Source of the DNA: HXMU1420-13 sp963691715
Lineage (GTDB): Bacteria; Bacteroidota; Rhodothermia; Balneolales; Balneolaceae
Reading direction: 5' to 3'
NCBI GenBank assembly: GCA_963691715.1
Contig: OY829281.1
Location: forward strand, 62,001-126,000
Length of the DNA: 64,000 bases
Shown here: positions 8,228-16,386 of the stretch, in pieces
Layout of the letters: every line of letters begins with the position of its first letter
How positions within the stretch are numbered: position 1 is the stretch's first letter
Notes under the pieces: model-generated
The model's database searches: none
The model's input: only the letters and a program-made list of their open reading frames with translations
Told to the model about the DNA's origin: nothing
Translations under genes and position numbers: made by a program

Positions 8228-9226
8228 TTAAAAGGAATAACTAAGACTTAAACTTGGAATAGGATCTAACTCATTTGGGATGTATTGCAATGAAGAATAA
8301 ATACGTATGCGTGGGGGTTCCATGTCCGCTTTATAATTGAAGGCTTGTAAGCCATTATAGACTAAAGAAAACAATCCAGCACCCACATTAATCAGTGAGA
8401 TAATTTTTTTTCTGGGGTATTTTTCATTGTATACCGTGTATGGTATGATGGTAACCTCAGGGTTCGATTCTTTCCTATAATTCTGTTCACTATTTTTAAA
8501 ACCTTCTATGCCTGTATACAACGATACAGCACTTACAGTAGTAGCCGCTATACTTAACCAATATCGCTTTTTTAATGAATGCTCTCTTTTGTTTGAGTGA
8601 GCGGTATATGTTAAAATAGCCTGTGAAGAAAATAATCCAGCCGACAATAACCCATAATCCCAACCAACTTCTGTTGAAGAGATATTTTTTGTACTCGGAG
8701 TTAATACAGGACCATAGGCAGGTTGAATCATAGCAGCTTCTAATCTTGATAACCCATATTCATGAAGCCATTGATCCAGAATGTGAGAATCCATATTCAT
8801 GATGTATTCAAATTGATATTGAGCATTAAGGTGTTCTGCAGTTTCTCTACCAATGGTTTCTGCTATTAAAAAACCTACAGCGCAAATATTCCCATTGCTA
8901 TCGATAAAATTTGGCCGATTTGAAATATTCGAGAATTCATTTTTTGGAAAGTTTCCAATCTCAATATACTTAGCAAGATGTGATAACAAGATGGCACGGT
9001 TGTATTTTTGTTGTTCTGTTAAATTTGATATGTCAGTTTTTTCAAGATTTTGAAGTACATATTTCAAATGTGTTATAATTCTAAGCGTCTCTGAGTCGTA
9101 AACATTTGGCAATCGATCAAATGTATAATTGAAACTTTCGTCCCCAATTACTGCATTAATTGGGTCTATATTTCTAGCAGATAAATTTAACGGTAGTAAG
9201 AGAATTACGAGGTATAAAAAACGCAT
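8228..9226 (-). CDS. Exported protein of unknown function with a conserved CAVGFLIAE segment
   Basis: A 332-aa protein with an N-terminal signal peptide (MRFLYLVILLLPLNLSA). I do not recognise a named family. A conserved-looking block at about residues 120-175 reads RPNFIDSNGNICAVGFLI, then helices ending in GLSRLEAAMIQPAYGP. I have a general impression of similar blocks in hypothetical proteins of Bacteroidota and Myxococcota. After it come at least two hydrophobic stretches (YGLLSAGLFSSQAILTY; YWLSIAATTVSAVSLYTG), suggesting membrane insertion of the C-terminal half. The frame extends to a TTG at 9253, but the ATG at 9226 begins directly with a signal peptide. The single Cys in the block and an Asn-rich loop before it may be functional. 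No function is proposed. Confidence 0.75.
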   Translation of the reverse strand: MRFLYLVILLLPLNLSARNIDPINAVIGDESFNYTFDRLPNVYDSETLRIITHLKYVLQNLEKTDISNLTEQQKYNRAILLSHLAKYIEIGNFPKNEFSNISNRPNFIDSNGNICAVGFLIAETIGRETAEHLNAQYQFEYIMNMDSHILDQWLHEYGLSRLEAAMIQPAYGPVLTPSTKNISSTEVGWDYGLLSAGLFSSQAILTYTAHSNKREHSLKKRYWLSIAATTVSAVSLYTGIEGFKNSEQNYRKESNPEVTIIPYTVYNEKYPRKKIISLINVGAGLFSLVYNGLQAFNYKADMEPPRIRIYSSLQYIPNELDPIPSLSLSYSF

Positions 9227-9539
9227 AATGATGTTGATAGTTAATGTTCTCAAAAAATAAAAACTATAATTTATACCATGTGTATAGCATGAAAATGCTA
9301 TGACAAAATCGAAAACAAACTAAAGCGTATTAGTTTGATTCTATTGGTGCAAGTAATACATGATATCGAATAATAAACTTGAGTATTTTTATGCTTCTGT
9401 CGTTCTTGAAATTGTCGTCTAAATAAGCCATTTTAAGGAAGGTTATTAAATTTATAACCAGTACTCTATAATCCTGCGTTCTCTTCAAAAATTTAGCAAT
9501 ACATACCCCCAATCCTAATCCTAAACAGGTTAATACCTA
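9227..9539. other. Intergenic region without a supported gene
   Basis: This 313-bp divergent spacer lies between the exported protein and the HNH gene. It contains a 60-codon open frame on the minus strand (9330-9512) with no family resemblance, which I do not accept. AGGTTAATACCT (9527-9538), a 4-bp inverted repeat, touches the HNH start codon. Confidence 0.5.
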
Positions 9540-10040
9540 ATGAACGCAAATGTACTTGTATTAAATCAAGATTATCAGCCACTAAGTATTTGCTCGGTGC
9601 AACGATCGATGAAGTTAATTTTTTTGGAAAAAGCAGAATTATTGCACGATGACCCCAAAAAAGAACTACGAACTATACGAGAATCTTTTCAATTTCCTTC
9701 CGTGATTCGTTTAAGGAGTTATATTAGAGTTCCATACAATAAAGTAGTACTGTCGAGACGAAATATTATGAGAAGAGATAATTTTACTTGTATGTATTGT
9801 GGTAGTAAAAATGATCTAACTATTGATCATGTATTACCAAAAAGTAGAGGGGGTAAAGATGTTTGGGAAAATCTAACTACCGCTTGCGAAAAATGTAATG
9901 TAAAAAAAGGGAGTAGAACACCACAAGAAGCAGGGATGCCAATTTTTAAACAACCTTATCGACCAATTCCAATAACTTTCTTTCGAGATTATAATGGGAA
10001 TGTACAAGAGCCTTGGAAACCATATTTGTACATGACCTGA
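9540..10040 (+). CDS. HNH endonuclease family protein
   Basis: A 166-aa member of a widespread chromosomal HNH family. It begins with a conserved N-terminal block (VLVLNQDYQPLSICSVQR) and carries an HNH core: zinc Cys pair C84/C87 (CMYC), catalytic H97 in TIDHVLPKSRGG, WENL, and a second Cys pair C116/C119 (CEKCN). The fold implies nucleic-acid cleavage, but the physiological role of this stand-alone family is not established. It is not next to restriction, phage or intein sequences. It is a single gene with AT-rich spacers on both sides. Confidence 0.9.
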   Translation: MNANVLVLNQDYQPLSICSVQRSMKLIFLEKAELLHDDPKKELRTIRESFQFPSVIRLRSYIRVPYNKVVLSRRNIMRRDNFTCMYCGSKNDLTIDHVLPKSRGGKDVWENLTTACEKCNVKKGSRTPQEAGMPIFKQPYRPIPITFFRDYNGNVQEPWKPYLYMT

Positions 10041-10316
10041 TAAGTATCTGGGGTTACAATCTAATAGTTGTATTAAGCAGCGTTATAAGTTTGATAAGAA
10101 TTAAAAAACATTCCTGAGATAGATGGGATTGTTCAGATTGAACTACAAAAGGATGGAATTAGTAATTTTTGTTTGAAGCAACTCCTACAAAAATACTACT
10201 TCAGGCTTATGGTTACCAAATAAAATAATATATATATAACTAATGATACTATAAATTATATTAATGTTAATCCTATAATATACTTTTAATAAGTAATGAT
10301 TGATATATAATTAGGC

Positions 10317-12107
10317 TTATTCGAATTGAATATCGTCTAAATAGAAAGTAATTGGAAATCCAGCACTTCCAAACGTCCAATAGAAAGGGGTTTTAATAAC
10401 ACTCAAATCTTTACCTCTAAGATCGATTGAATATTGTTTCCAATTATTGGTGAGTGTAACATCCTTTAGTTCAGCAAAAGCTGTATCAAAATATTTGCGA
10501 TCACTCTTTAAAATACCAACTCCAAAAGAGATTTTTTCACCACCTTTTTCTCCTTTAGCCCAAAAAGTAAGTTTTTTTGCCCCAGTTAGATTATAACCAC
10601 CAGGTAAATCTCCCCAATCATTAATTGGATTTTGCCAAGTTACACCAACCCAATTATCAAAGGCTTTGTAGTTCACTTTAATGGAAGTCTCTCCAGTGTG
10701 TGTTATCTCTCCAAATTCCCAATTCATTTCTAATTTTTCTGAGTTACCCATCCAACCAGAGGGTGTCCATGGTTGGGGAGCACCATCAGCATATACTTTT
10801 AGAGGTAGTTTTATTTTTGATTGTGTTCTGTTTGTAGTTCTGTTTTTATCTTCCTTTACTTTGAAAGGTGCATTAGCCACAGCAGCACTACCTTTCCCAT
10901 CTTTTACGGTTACATAGACCCGATACATTCCTGGTTCAGGTGCAATCAAGGTTGAACCTTCGATTGATGAGTTCATTATTATACCATCTAATTCTATAGG
11001 AATATTCTGCGCATCTCCACCCGTAAAATATTCCGATGCCTCTGCAAGTACTTTCCACTCAATAGTTAATGGGTCATTATTTGGGTCACTCACTTTTAAA
11101 TTAATTATCATTTCATCGCCTTGAAATACAACCTCAGGCCCTTCTAACTCAAAGTGATCAATTTTTGGTGAAAGATTTTTAGGTTGTTTTCCTGACCATA
11201 TTTCAGTCATTGCATCAACAGCTGCTAATTTTTCGCCAGTTGGTAAGAACATACCAAACCAAGTTGCAGTAGCTTCCATCTTGTATCCCCAAATAAAAGC
11301 AAATCCACCTAAACATAAATCCGATTGATCTAAACAACCACTTGTGTATGCTTTTTTATAAACTTCTGCTTTTTGTGTACTTGTTAATTCAATTGGTGCA
11401 CCAAAAGAATTAGAACCGACCTCCCATGTGCCTGGGGGACCAAATTCAGTGACGATTACCGGCTTTATACCACCTTGTGATTTGTATCTATCCAATAGTG
11501 AGGGTAAACCGCCGTAAGAGTTTATGCCGTGGATATCAATGGCTGAAGCAATGGTATTAATTGACTCGATTCTATCTCCTCCAATTTCTGCTGTTACAGT
11601 CATAGTAGGGTGATGAGGGTCAATCTTTTTAATCATTAATGCAATATCTTGGACATGTTGCCATATTTTGGGATTATCACCTGCACCAAATCCCTCCATC
11701 TCATTTCCAATCCCCCACATTAATACTGCGGGATGATCTTTGTATTTTAATACATCCCTCTTTACCCGCTCATACTGTTCTTTTACCAAATCATCATTGT
11801 TATAATCAAAACCATGGCGCTCATGTCCTAACCAATGACCTACAATGACTGTTAAACCCAGTTCATGTGCTTTATCAAGTTGCTCCATTAAGTTTTCACC
11901 AACACCCCATGTTCTGGTGGCATTACCACCAGATTTCACTAATAAATCCCATCCATTTTCACCACCAGCTCCTTTAATTTTGAAGACTTCTCCATCACGA
12001 AAAAGTTGCCAGCCGTCTTCATTTTGAATTAATTCAACTGGTATTGGTTGTGCGTAAGGTTTTGTGAAAAGCATAAATGTAATTAGAATAAATAAAAGTG
12101 CTCGCAT
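10317..12107 (-). CDS. Exported glycoside hydrolase (GH2/GH5-like TIM barrel) with C-terminal carbohydrate-binding-like domain
   Basis: A 596-aa protein with a signal peptide cleaved near residue 19 (TKPYAQ). The catalytic barrel (about residues 40-320) shows the clan GH-A signature: acid/base E136 in WGIGNEMEG and nucleophile E221 in VIVTEFGPPG. A Big/cadherin-like linker follows (about 330-425: VSDPNNDPLTIEWKV and GMYRVYVTVKDGKG). The C-terminal domain (about 445-596: NWVGVTWQNP, KLTFWAKGEKG, and an ending in FYLDDIQFE) looks like a jelly-roll carbohydrate-binding module. Substrate is not readable; a beta-glucan or similar beta-linked sugar is plausible. The gene stands alone, with no SusCD or transporter beside it. 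Confidence 0.82.
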   Translation of the reverse strand: MRALLFILITFMLFTKPYAQPIPVELIQNEDGWQLFRDGEVFKIKGAGGENGWDLLVKSGGNATRTWGVGENLMEQLDKAHELGLTVIVGHWLGHERHGFDYNNDDLVKEQYERVKRDVLKYKDHPAVLMWGIGNEMEGFGAGDNPKIWQHVQDIALMIKKIDPHHPTMTVTAEIGGDRIESINTIASAIDIHGINSYGGLPSLLDRYKSQGGIKPVIVTEFGPPGTWEVGSNSFGAPIELTSTQKAEVYKKAYTSGCLDQSDLCLGGFAFIWGYKMEATATWFGMFLPTGEKLAAVDAMTEIWSGKQPKNLSPKIDHFELEGPEVVFQGDEMIINLKVSDPNNDPLTIEWKVLAEASEYFTGGDAQNIPIELDGIIMNSSIEGSTLIAPEPGMYRVYVTVKDGKGSAAVANAPFKVKEDKNRTTNRTQSKIKLPLKVYADGAPQPWTPSGWMGNSEKLEMNWEFGEITHTGETSIKVNYKAFDNWVGVTWQNPINDWGDLPGGYNLTGAKKLTFWAKGEKGGEKISFGVGILKSDRKYFDTAFAELKDVTLTNNWKQYSIDLRGKDLSVIKTPFYWTFGSAGFPITFYLDDIQFE

Positions 12108-12264
12108 TTAATTAATTGCTTAAAATGATCAATGTATAATCCAAGATAAAATCAGAATTTTTGGAGAGAAATGTATATAAACTTATTAGTCTATAAGTAA
12201 AGGGCGCTTAAATATTGGAATTTAATTTTAATACTCTTCATACAAACTGAAATTAAAAATACCG

Positions 12265-12272
12265 TATCTTTG
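12265..12272 (+). promoter_or_regulatory. Candidate -7 promoter element of mnmA
   Basis: TATCTTTG fits the Bacteroidota -7 consensus TAnnTTTG and sits 21 bp before the mnmA start. A clear -33 TTG is not visible, so this is a weak call. Confidence 0.3.
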
Positions 12273-12292
12273 TTTTTTTAGAAATTAAGATC

Positions 12293-13423
12293 ATGAGTAA
12301 AAAAGGTAGAGTTTTAGTTGCAATGAGTGGAGGGGTTGATTCCTCTGTTGCAGCAGTTATGCTCCATGAAGAAGGTTATGAGGTGATAGGGATTACCATG
12401 AAAACTTGGGATTATCATCGCAGCGGTGGAAGTAATGGCAAAGAAACGGGATGCTGTACTGTTGAGAGTATGAATGATGCTCGCCATATTGCCGTTAATT
12501 TGGGATTCAAACACTTCATCGTAGATATTCGTGAGGAATTTGGAAATTGGGTAATCGATCGTTTTGTTGATGATTATTTAGAAGGTAGAACTCCAAACCC
12601 TTGCGTATTATGTAATACACATATTAAATGGGCGGCATTATTAAAAAGAGCTGATAATTTGGGCTGCGATTATATCTCGACGGGACATTATGCTCGAGTA
12701 CGTGAGGAAAAAGGAAGATTTCTGATTTCTCGTGGACTTGATCCCCAAAAGGATCAATCTTATGCATTATGGGGTGTTGCTCAAGAACATCTATCACGTA
12801 CAATTTTTCCTTTAGGAGCTTATTCCAAACCAGAAATTAGACAAATTGCTGAAGATCATGGTTTATTAAACGTTGCGAATAAACCCGATTCCTATGAGAT
12901 TTGTTTTGTGCCCGATGACGATTATCGACGTTTTCTACGTGATAAAAAACCAGATATTATCGAGCAGTTAAAGGGAGGTAAATTCGTTGATAGCGAAGGA
13001 AATATTGTTGGAGAGCATGAAGGCTACCCTTTTTATACTATTGGGCAGCGAAGAGGATTGAATTTACCAATGGGAAAACCAGTGTATGTAACCCACATTA
13101 ATCCCTACACTAATGTCATTACAATTGGTGAAAAAAAAGATTTAGTGAGCTCCACACTAATAGCAAAAGAATTAAATCTTATAAAATATGATCGTATACG
13201 AGAAGGGGGGATGGATATTATTGGGGCAATCCGTTACAACGATGATGGCGCTCATGGTACGATCAAACAGATTACAGATGATGAAATTGAAGTTCATTTT
13301 CCTACTGGTAGAGAGGCTATTACTCCTGGTCAAGCAATAGTTTGTTATGAAGGGAATGACGTAGTGGCTGGTGGATGGATACAAAAAGTCAATGTTGGTT
13401 TTGAAGATTTTATTTCTTCATAA
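12293..13423 (+). CDS. mnmA: tRNA-specific 2-thiouridylase MnmA
   Basis: A 376-aa enzyme that thiolates U34 of tRNA Lys, Glu and Gln using sulfur relayed to it by sulfurtransferases. It has the PP-loop AMSGGVDSSVA (residues 10-20), the catalytic Cys C104 in NPCVLCN and the second catalytic Cys C204 in YEICFVPDDD, plus the conserved GHYAR and GQRRGL motifs. Length and motif spacing are normal. It is transcribed with or just before the exported protein at 13489; no tRNA-modification partner is adjacent. Confidence 0.96.
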   Translation: MSKKGRVLVAMSGGVDSSVAAVMLHEEGYEVIGITMKTWDYHRSGGSNGKETGCCTVESMNDARHIAVNLGFKHFIVDIREEFGNWVIDRFVDDYLEGRTPNPCVLCNTHIKWAALLKRADNLGCDYISTGHYARVREEKGRFLISRGLDPQKDQSYALWGVAQEHLSRTIFPLGAYSKPEIRQIAEDHGLLNVANKPDSYEICFVPDDDYRRFLRDKKPDIIEQLKGGKFVDSEGNIVGEHEGYPFYTIGQRRGLNLPMGKPVYVTHINPYTNVITIGEKKDLVSSTLIAKELNLIKYDRIREGGMDIIGAIRYNDDGAHGTIKQITDDEIEVHFPTGREAITPGQAIVCYEGNDVVAGGWIQKVNVGFEDFISS

Positions 13424-13488
13424 TTTGTAACAAGTAGGGATATGCAATCGTTAGAGTTTGTGAATTTTTAAAAAATTAAAAAACTAAT

Positions 13489-14247
13489 ATGAAAATTTTT
13501 AAGATATCTGTTGGGTTAATAATAGGTTCATTCTTAATGCTTCCTCAAATTACAAACGCACAATTTGAAGGGCAAATTCGCATGAATTTTTATTCATACA
13601 GTAATGAAGGAGTTCAATTAAATGCCAATGAAATGAATTTGTACATAACAGATCAAAGAATTCTCCTTAAGAGTACCGATGAAATAGATATTTACAATGG
13701 CACCATGAAAGCTAGTGGCCTATTGATTCGCTCTGATACCCAAGATTTTGTAATAATGTCTGGAGGTAAAGAAGCTCTTCAGTTTACTAAACAAGAATTA
13801 GAAAGCATGTTTTCAATGATAACCATGTTGATAGGTGATCAAAATCAGCCAGAAGAAACAAATATTAATTATATCTACACAAATAAAACTAGAACGATTA
13901 AAGGCTTTAAAGCCACCGAATTACTATTTAAAAATAATGAAGATAATGGTTCATCCCTGTCAATATGGTTAACAAATGAATTAGATATTGATTGGGGAAT
14001 TCTATCTAAGCCTTGGAATAATGTGCCATCTTTTTTTTCACCCCAAATGAATCAAATAACACAAGAATTGAAATCAAGGAATTTTCCTCTGCTAATTGAG
14101 GTTGAAGAGAACGAAAATACTTCAACTTTGTTTGAGGTTATAGAAATTAATAATTCTCGCATCGCTAAAGATATGGTTGTAATACCTGCTGGATTAGAAT
14201 TAAGAAGTTTGCAGGAATTAATCATAAAAGCAATGATGAGCAATTAA
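13489..14247 (+). CDS. Exported DUF4412-like protein
   Basis: A 252-aa protein with a signal peptide (residues 1-24, ending TNAQ) followed by FEGQIRMNFYS, a start typical of DUF4412-type periplasmic proteins in Bacteroidota. These are beta-rich proteins of unknown function with an LolA/LptA-like look. There is a strand-rich middle with YIYTNKTRTIKGFKATEL, which resembles the 'modified-peptide' strand of that family, and no catalytic signature. It follows mnmA by 65 nt and ends before a terminator hairpin. Family assignment is by general resemblance only. Confidence 0.6.
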   Translation: MKIFKISVGLIIGSFLMLPQITNAQFEGQIRMNFYSYSNEGVQLNANEMNLYITDQRILLKSTDEIDIYNGTMKASGLLIRSDTQDFVIMSGGKEALQFTKQELESMFSMITMLIGDQNQPEETNINYIYTNKTRTIKGFKATELLFKNNEDNGSSLSIWLTNELDIDWGILSKPWNNVPSFFSPQMNQITQELKSRNFPLLIEVEENENTSTLFEVIEINNSRIAKDMVVIPAGLELRSLQELIIKAMMSN

Positions 14248-14278
14248 CATTTTGACTATTCATTAAGAGAGAACAAAG

Positions 14279-14306
14279 AAGCCAACCGAAAGTTGGCTTT
14301 TTTTAT
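14279..14306 (+). terminator. Rho-independent terminator between convergent genes
   Basis: AAGCCAAC (14279-14286) pairs with GTTGGCTT (14292-14299) around CGAAA and is followed by T7. It ends the plus-strand unit, and its tail overlaps the last codons of the convergent gene at 14303. Confidence 0.85.
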
Positions 14307-16372
14307 GTTAACATTTTTTTTAATTCATCGATTGTATTTACAGGTAACTCACAATTCTGATTTTTGCATACACAAATTTGAGTCCTCTCATTTTCAGACT
14401 TTTCGAATTTATTAAAGGATAAAATTTTCTTTAACCTAGTATCACTATTCATCCAACATATAATTTTGCTAGGGATAAACTCAGTCTGAAGAAAATATTT
14501 TAGGTCCTTATCGTCGTTTTTTCCAAGTATGACAATGATTTCTCCAGAATTATGATATAAAAATTGAAGTGCCATCATACTCATGGTAATGCTAGATCCA
14601 GATCGAAGCAAATCGGTAGAAAAAAGCTCGCCTATTTTATTGGCTTTTAGTTCATACCTTTGACTCCCAGTTATTCTACCTAATTTAATTAGACAATAAA
14701 GCCCAATCGAGTTTGAAGAGGGAATAGCACCATCATATATCTGCTTCTGGAGTCCAAGTGGTTGATCAGATAAATCATTTGATAAAAAGAATCCTCCATT
14801 TTCGTGATCCCAGAAATTCTCTATCGCTTTATCCATAACCTCAATAGACTTTTCTAAATATTCTGAATTATAAGAAGCGTTATATAATTCTAATCCAGCC
14901 CATACTAAATGTAAATAATCATCAGAGAATCCTTGTACAGCGGCCTCATTATCTTTAAATCTATGATAAATTATGGTCTCTGAGAGCAGATTTTTTAAAA
15001 TAAACGTATACGCAACATTGGCGATGTTTAAAAATTCATCATTCTGAAAAACAACACCAGCTTTAGCATATGCTGAAATCATCAGTGCATTCCAATCGGT
15101 AAGGATTTTATCATCTAGAGCTGGTCGGGTTCGTTTTTTTCTTTCGCTAAATAGTCGATTTCTAATTTTTGACCACGTTTTGGCTTCAGTTTGCGAAAGT
15201 GGTTTTGAAAGGTGAAGTATATTGTGTCCATTTTTTTCACTGGTTGCTTCATCCTTAAAATTTCCTTCATCATGAATTGAAAAATGTTGATCAATAAAAT
15301 CATAATCTTTTAATAGTAATTCGCGAAGTTCATCCGCCCCCCATACATAAAATTTACCTTCTATACCTTCACTATCAGCATCTTCAGCAGAAAAAAAAGC
15401 ACCATTCGGATGCATTAAGTTACGCTGTACATATTCAGCAATTTCTTCAACAGTTTGTTTAAAAAGTGGATATTTGGTTAATTGCCAAGCTTCAGTATAA
15501 GCCATCATAAGTAGAGCTTGGTCATATAACATTTTCTCAAAATGAGGAAGAAGCCATTTGGAATCGGTCGAATATCTGTGGAATCCAAAACCTACATGAT
15601 CCCACAGACCACTCAGGCGCATGTTAATCAAGGTGTGTTTAACGGCATCCAAAAAACGTTGCTCTTTGGTATAATGGTACTGTCTTAGTAAAAACATAAG
15701 ATTATGAGGAGAAGGGAATTTTGGTGCATCACCGAAACCTCCGTGCACATTATCATATGAACTAAGTAATTGTTCAGCTGCATAATCTATAGCCTCAGTT
15801 CCTGGGAAATATCCTATTTCAAATTCTTGAGATTTTTTAAATCCTTTCTTTATCTGGGTTATTGCTTTAGTTATTCGTTTGGGTTCATTGTTCCACATAC
15901 CTCTAATGCCAGGGATCAATTGTTTCATGCCAATTCTATTAAACCGAGCATCTTTAGGAATATAAGTTCCTGCAAAAAATGGCTCTTTATTGGCATTCAT
16001 GATGATAGACAAAGGCCATCCGCCATGGCCATTAATAAGTTGGCATACCGTCATATAAGTGGCATCAATATCTGGTCTCTCCTCTCTGTCCACTTTTATA
16101 TTAACAAATGTTTGATTCATCAAGTCAGCAATTTCTGGATCCTCAAAACTTTCTTTTTCCATAACATGACACCAATGGCATGTAGCATAACCTATAGATA
16201 AAAAAATTGGTTTATCCTCACTCGCGGCTTTATTAAAAGCTTCGTCTCCCCAAGGATACCAATCTATGGGATTGTTTTGGTGTTGAAGTAAATAGGGGCT
16301 TTTTTCCTTACTTAATCTATTAGGCACAATAATTAACTTTAAACTCAAAATATAAAGATTTTGAGTTATCAA
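14303..16372 (-). CDS. YyaL/SPATA20-type protein: thioredoxin-fold domain plus alpha/alpha barrel
   Basis: A 689-aa member of the DUF255 family. The N-terminal thioredoxin-like domain contains the family signature SPYLLQHQNNPIDWYPW and GYATCHWCHVMEKESF, with the CxxC-like pair CHWC. The rest is an (alpha/alpha)6-barrel-like region resembling N-acylglucosamine epimerases (GGFGDAPKFPSPHNL, GLWDHVGFGFHRYS, LPHFEKMLYDQALL, FFSAEDADSEG). The biochemical function of the family is not established. The frame starts with ATG at 16372, but a GTG at 16327 immediately before PNRLSKEKSPYLL is closer to the usual family start. It lies 14 nt from the cyclase gene on the same strand. Confidence 0.9.
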   Translation of the reverse strand: MITQNLYILSLKLIIVPNRLSKEKSPYLLQHQNNPIDWYPWGDEAFNKAASEDKPIFLSIGYATCHWCHVMEKESFEDPEIADLMNQTFVNIKVDREERPDIDATYMTVCQLINGHGGWPLSIIMNANKEPFFAGTYIPKDARFNRIGMKQLIPGIRGMWNNEPKRITKAITQIKKGFKKSQEFEIGYFPGTEAIDYAAEQLLSSYDNVHGGFGDAPKFPSPHNLMFLLRQYHYTKEQRFLDAVKHTLINMRLSGLWDHVGFGFHRYSTDSKWLLPHFEKMLYDQALLMMAYTEAWQLTKYPLFKQTVEEIAEYVQRNLMHPNGAFFSAEDADSEGIEGKFYVWGADELRELLLKDYDFIDQHFSIHDEGNFKDEATSEKNGHNILHLSKPLSQTEAKTWSKIRNRLFSERKKRTRPALDDKILTDWNALMISAYAKAGVVFQNDEFLNIANVAYTFILKNLLSETIIYHRFKDNEAAVQGFSDDYLHLVWAGLELYNASYNSEYLEKSIEVMDKAIENFWDHENGGFFLSNDLSDQPLGLQKQIYDGAIPSSNSIGLYCLIKLGRITGSQRYELKANKIGELFSTDLLRSGSSITMSMMALQFLYHNSGEIIVILGKNDDKDLKYFLQTEFIPSKIICWMNSDTRLKKILSFNKFEKSENERTQICVCKNQNCELPVNTIDELKKMLT

Positions 16373-16386
16373 ATAGTTATGATCTA

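Noticed and set aside
9330..9512. A 60-codon open frame on the minus strand
   Set aside because: No family resemblance, no ribosome binding site and an AT-rich intergenic setting; chance frame.
9540..10040. HNH protein as part of a restriction, intein or phage system
   Set aside because: No methyltransferase, phage, intein or recombinase gene is near; the N-terminal block fits a chromosomal stand-alone family.
10247..10261. 15-nt match between the spacer at 10247 and the end of the GWxTD gene near 49465
   Set aside because: AT-rich word of low complexity; likely chance, with no other shared sequence around it.
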